NCBI GenBank assembly: GCA_028679855.1
Contig: JAJRAP010000218.1
Location: forward strand, 1 to 6,025
Source: Candidatus Methanoperedens sp.
Lineage (GTDB): Archaea > Halobacteriota > Methanosarcinia > Methanosarcinales > Methanoperedenaceae
DNA length: 6,025 nt
Reading direction: 5' to 3'
The notes under the pieces: model-generated
What the model saw: only the letters and a program-made list of their open reading frames with translations
What the model was told of the DNA's origin: nothing
The model's database searches: none
Shown: positions 4,561-6,025 of the stretch, in pieces
Layout: each line of letters starts with the position of its first letter
Numbering within the stretch: the stretch's first letter is position 1
Made by a program: the position numbers and the translations under genes

Positions 4561-5832
4561 TTAATTTTTCTCAGTGATCCTGATCATCGCTTCCCTTGCA
4601 TTCTCGATTATCTTATTTTCATTAAAAATTGCCACCCTTCGATCCTCCATAAGCACCTTCCCATTCACTATCGAAGTCTTTACATCATACCCTGTAGTCC
4701 CACTTACAAGAGATGAAACAATATCCGAAGAGGCAAATTGAGGTTTCTTAATATCAACAATAATAATATCAGCCAGATATCCTTGTTTCAACACCCCTGC
4801 ATTTATGCCCATCGCCTGCGCGCCATTTTTTGTCGCCATCTCAAGGACTTTTGATGATTTCATCGCTGCCGGGTCTTTGAGCCTGTGCAGGAGCGAAGCG
4901 TATCGCATTTCCTTCCACATATCCAGACTTCCACTTGAAGCCGCGCCATCAGTGCCCAGTGCGATATTGATACCTTTCCCAAGCATCTTTGGGACAGGCG
5001 AAACCCCGGCACCGAGAGCCATGTTGCTTGAGGGGCAGTGGACTACGTTAACCTCTTTGTTCTTTAGAATATCGATATCGTCATCAGATAACCAGATGCA
5101 GTGGGCAGCAAGAAGACCTGGCCCAAGCATACCTATGCTGTTCAGAAGGTTTATCGAGCACATCCCATAACGTTTTTTCATCGTTTTCAGTTCGTCCTCT
5201 GTCTCAAGTACATGGATATGCACCCTGGAATTATCCCTTGCTGCCAGTTCCTTTACTTTAATCAAAAACTCCTTTGAGCAAGAAGCCGTCGAATGCGGCG
5301 CGTACATTGTGGTGATCCTCCCGTCTGCGGCGCCGTTCCATTTTTTCACAAATTTCTCCCTGCTCTTAAGTTTTGTCTCAGCATCCTCATTCAGACCTTC
5401 GATCATCCCGTACCCCAGGGCAGCCCTTATGCCTGTTTCGTCCACCACCCGCGCCACTTCATCCTCATGGATATACATATCCACAAACGTAGTTGTTCCC
5501 GAGCGTATCATCTCAAGAACGCCAAGGTATGCGCCAGCCCTAACATCCGATGGAGTTAGTTTAGTTTCTACCATCTGGATTTTTTTTATCCATTCTGCAT
5601 AAGACAGTCCATCAGCATACCCGCGAAAAAGCGTCATAGGAACATGCGTGTGTGCGTTGATAAGACCCGGCATTACCGCACAGCCCGGTGCATCTATCAC
5701 TTTATCTGCTTTCTCTTTCGGCACCTTCCCTGCATACTTTATCAAACCTTTATCCACGACCACACTTGCGTTATCGATGACCGCGCCGTCCATGGTAAGC
5801 ACGATGCCACCCTTGATAATGAGGTCTGCCAT
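4561..5832 (-). CDS. dadD: 5'-deoxyadenosine / SAH / MTA deaminase (amidohydrolase family)
   Basis: This family hydrolytically deaminates the adenine of 5'-deoxyadenosine, S-adenosylhomocysteine and methylthioadenosine to the inosine analogues. In methanogens it recycles by-products of radical-SAM and methyltransferase reactions. The 423-residue length is typical. Metal site: HTH at 61-63, His207 (HIHVLET) and Asp295 (GTDGAASSG). Further expected residues are Glu89, His180 (APHS), Glu210 and His244 (AAHC). The beta-sandwich flanks, residues 1-55 and the C-terminal DIIIVD and VNGKVLMEDRRV segments, complete the amidohydrolase fold. ATG 5832 has no Shine-Dalgarno sequence but lies about 25 nt after a box A, indicating leaderless translation. 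Enolase follows 36 nt downstream. Family assignment is secure; which adenosine analogue is the main substrate cannot be read from sequence, and the symbol follows the methanogen enzyme. Confidence 0.9.
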   Translation of the reverse strand: MADLIIKGGIVLTMDGAVIDNASVVVDKGLIKYAGKVPKEKADKVIDAPGCAVMPGLINAHTHVPMTLFRGYADGLSYAEWIKKIQMVETKLTPSDVRAGAYLGVLEMIRSGTTTFVDMYIHEDEVARVVDETGIRAALGYGMIEGLNEDAETKLKSREKFVKKWNGAADGRITTMYAPHSTASCSKEFLIKVKELAARDNSRVHIHVLETEDELKTMKKRYGMCSINLLNSIGMLGPGLLAAHCIWLSDDDIDILKNKEVNVVHCPSSNMALGAGVSPVPKMLGKGINIALGTDGAASSGSLDMWKEMRYASLLHRLKDPAAMKSSKVLEMATKNGAQAMGINAGVLKQGYLADIIIVDIKKPQFASSDIVSSLVSGTTGYDVKTSIVNGKVLMEDRRVAIFNENKIIENAREAMIRITEKN

Positions 5833-5852
5833 GGATAGTAATAAGGGTGAGG

Positions 5853-5860
5853 TTATAAAA
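5853..5860 (-). promoter_or_regulatory. Box A promoter of the deaminase-enolase unit
   Basis: TTTTATAA on the minus strand is centred about 25 nt before ATG 5832. Transcription would begin at or next to the start codon, so the deaminase message is probably leaderless; no Shine-Dalgarno sequence is present. Confidence 0.6.
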
Positions 5861-5895
5861 TAAGGTTTCTAATATCGAAATATTCGCAATTAAGG

Positions 5896-5900
5896 AAAAA
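5896..5900 (-). terminator. Oligo-T tract after tRNA-Gln
   Basis: TTTTT on the minus strand lies 15 nt after the tRNA 3' end and upstream of the deaminase box A. Short T runs are the usual archaeal intrinsic termination signal. Confidence 0.4.
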
Positions 5901-5914
5901 GGTCTAAAGTGGGA

Positions 5915-5987
5915 TAGCCCGGACAGGATTCGAACCTATGTCGCAAGGTCCAGAGCCTCGCATGATTGACCTCTACACTACCGGGCT
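5915..5987 (-). tRNA. tRNA-Gln, anticodon CUG
   Basis: This 73-nt tRNA reads on the minus strand. Acceptor AGCCCGG (5987-5981) pairs with CCGGGCT, followed by discriminator A (5915). The anticodon stem CGAGG/CCTTG has one G-T pair. The loop CTCTGGA places anticodon CTG at 5953-5951, reading CAG. T arm ATAGG/CCTGT has one T-G pair and loop TTCGAAT. The variable loop is 4 nt. There is no intron and no encoded CCA. The AGCCCGGTAGTGTAG opening is typical of archaeal tRNA-Gln. Confidence 0.95.
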
Positions 5988-6011
5988 TCTCCGGCTAATA
6001 CTAACTTTTCG

Positions 6012-6020
6012 TTTATTAAT
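6012..6020 (-). promoter_or_regulatory. Probable box A promoter of tRNA-Gln
   Basis: ATTAATAAA on the minus strand is centred about 29 nt before the tRNA's first base (5987), so transcription would start a few bases upstream of the mature end. It lies at the right edge of the window, so its upstream element is only partly visible. Confidence 0.5.
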
Positions 6021-6025
6021 CTATC

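Overview
The window looks like chromosomal DNA from a euryarchaeon, probably a methanogen or methanogen/ANME-type relative (my inference). It has A+T-rich box A promoters about 25 nt upstream of starts, two tRNA genes without an encoded CCA, a DUF123 protein, an archaeal-type enolase and a DadD/MtaD-family adenosine-analogue deaminase. There are eight or nine features of ordinary size, no mobile element, no CRISPR array and no obvious defence system. The longest stretch without a gene is about 250 bases (2535-2784).

Left part (1-2326, minus strand): a compact four-gene operon, read right to left. It comprises a DUF123 (GIY-YIG-like) protein, argC (N-acetyl-gamma-glutamyl-phosphate reductase), a two-CBS-domain protein and argJ (glutamate N-acetyltransferase). 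argJ runs off the left edge, so only its N-terminal 143 residues are here. The gaps are 8, 8 and 6 nt. The operon appears to start from a leaderless promoter. Its logic is arginine/ornithine biosynthesis through acetylated intermediates. The CBS protein lies between the two enzymes and may be a nucleotide-sensing regulator, though nothing in the sequence proves that.

Middle part (2327-3276): a divergent promoter region drives the DUF123-arg operon to the left and tRNA-Leu(UAG) to the right. After the tRNA comes a 250-nt A+T-rich gap. It contains an elaborate set of nested complementary segments (2573-2669), which is my best candidate for an unannotated structured RNA, leader or small inverted-repeat element. 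Next is a gene for a pyridoxamine-5'-phosphate-oxidase-like flavin split-barrel protein on the plus strand. It is A+T-richer and uses TTA leucine codons far more than its neighbours, which suggests a different history.

Right part (3277-6025, minus strand): tRNA-Gln(CUG), then a DadD-type amidohydrolase (5'-deoxyadenosine/SAH/MTA deaminase) with its own leaderless promoter, then enolase 36 nt downstream. Enolase starts at TTG behind a near-perfect Shine-Dalgarno sequence. It carries two substitutions in otherwise near-invariant active-site motifs, although all the catalytic residues are kept.

Overall this is mostly housekeeping sequence. I did not find a convincing new multi-gene system. The items most worth checking are the 2573-2669 structure, the CBS gene inside the arginine operon, and the enolase context and motif changes.
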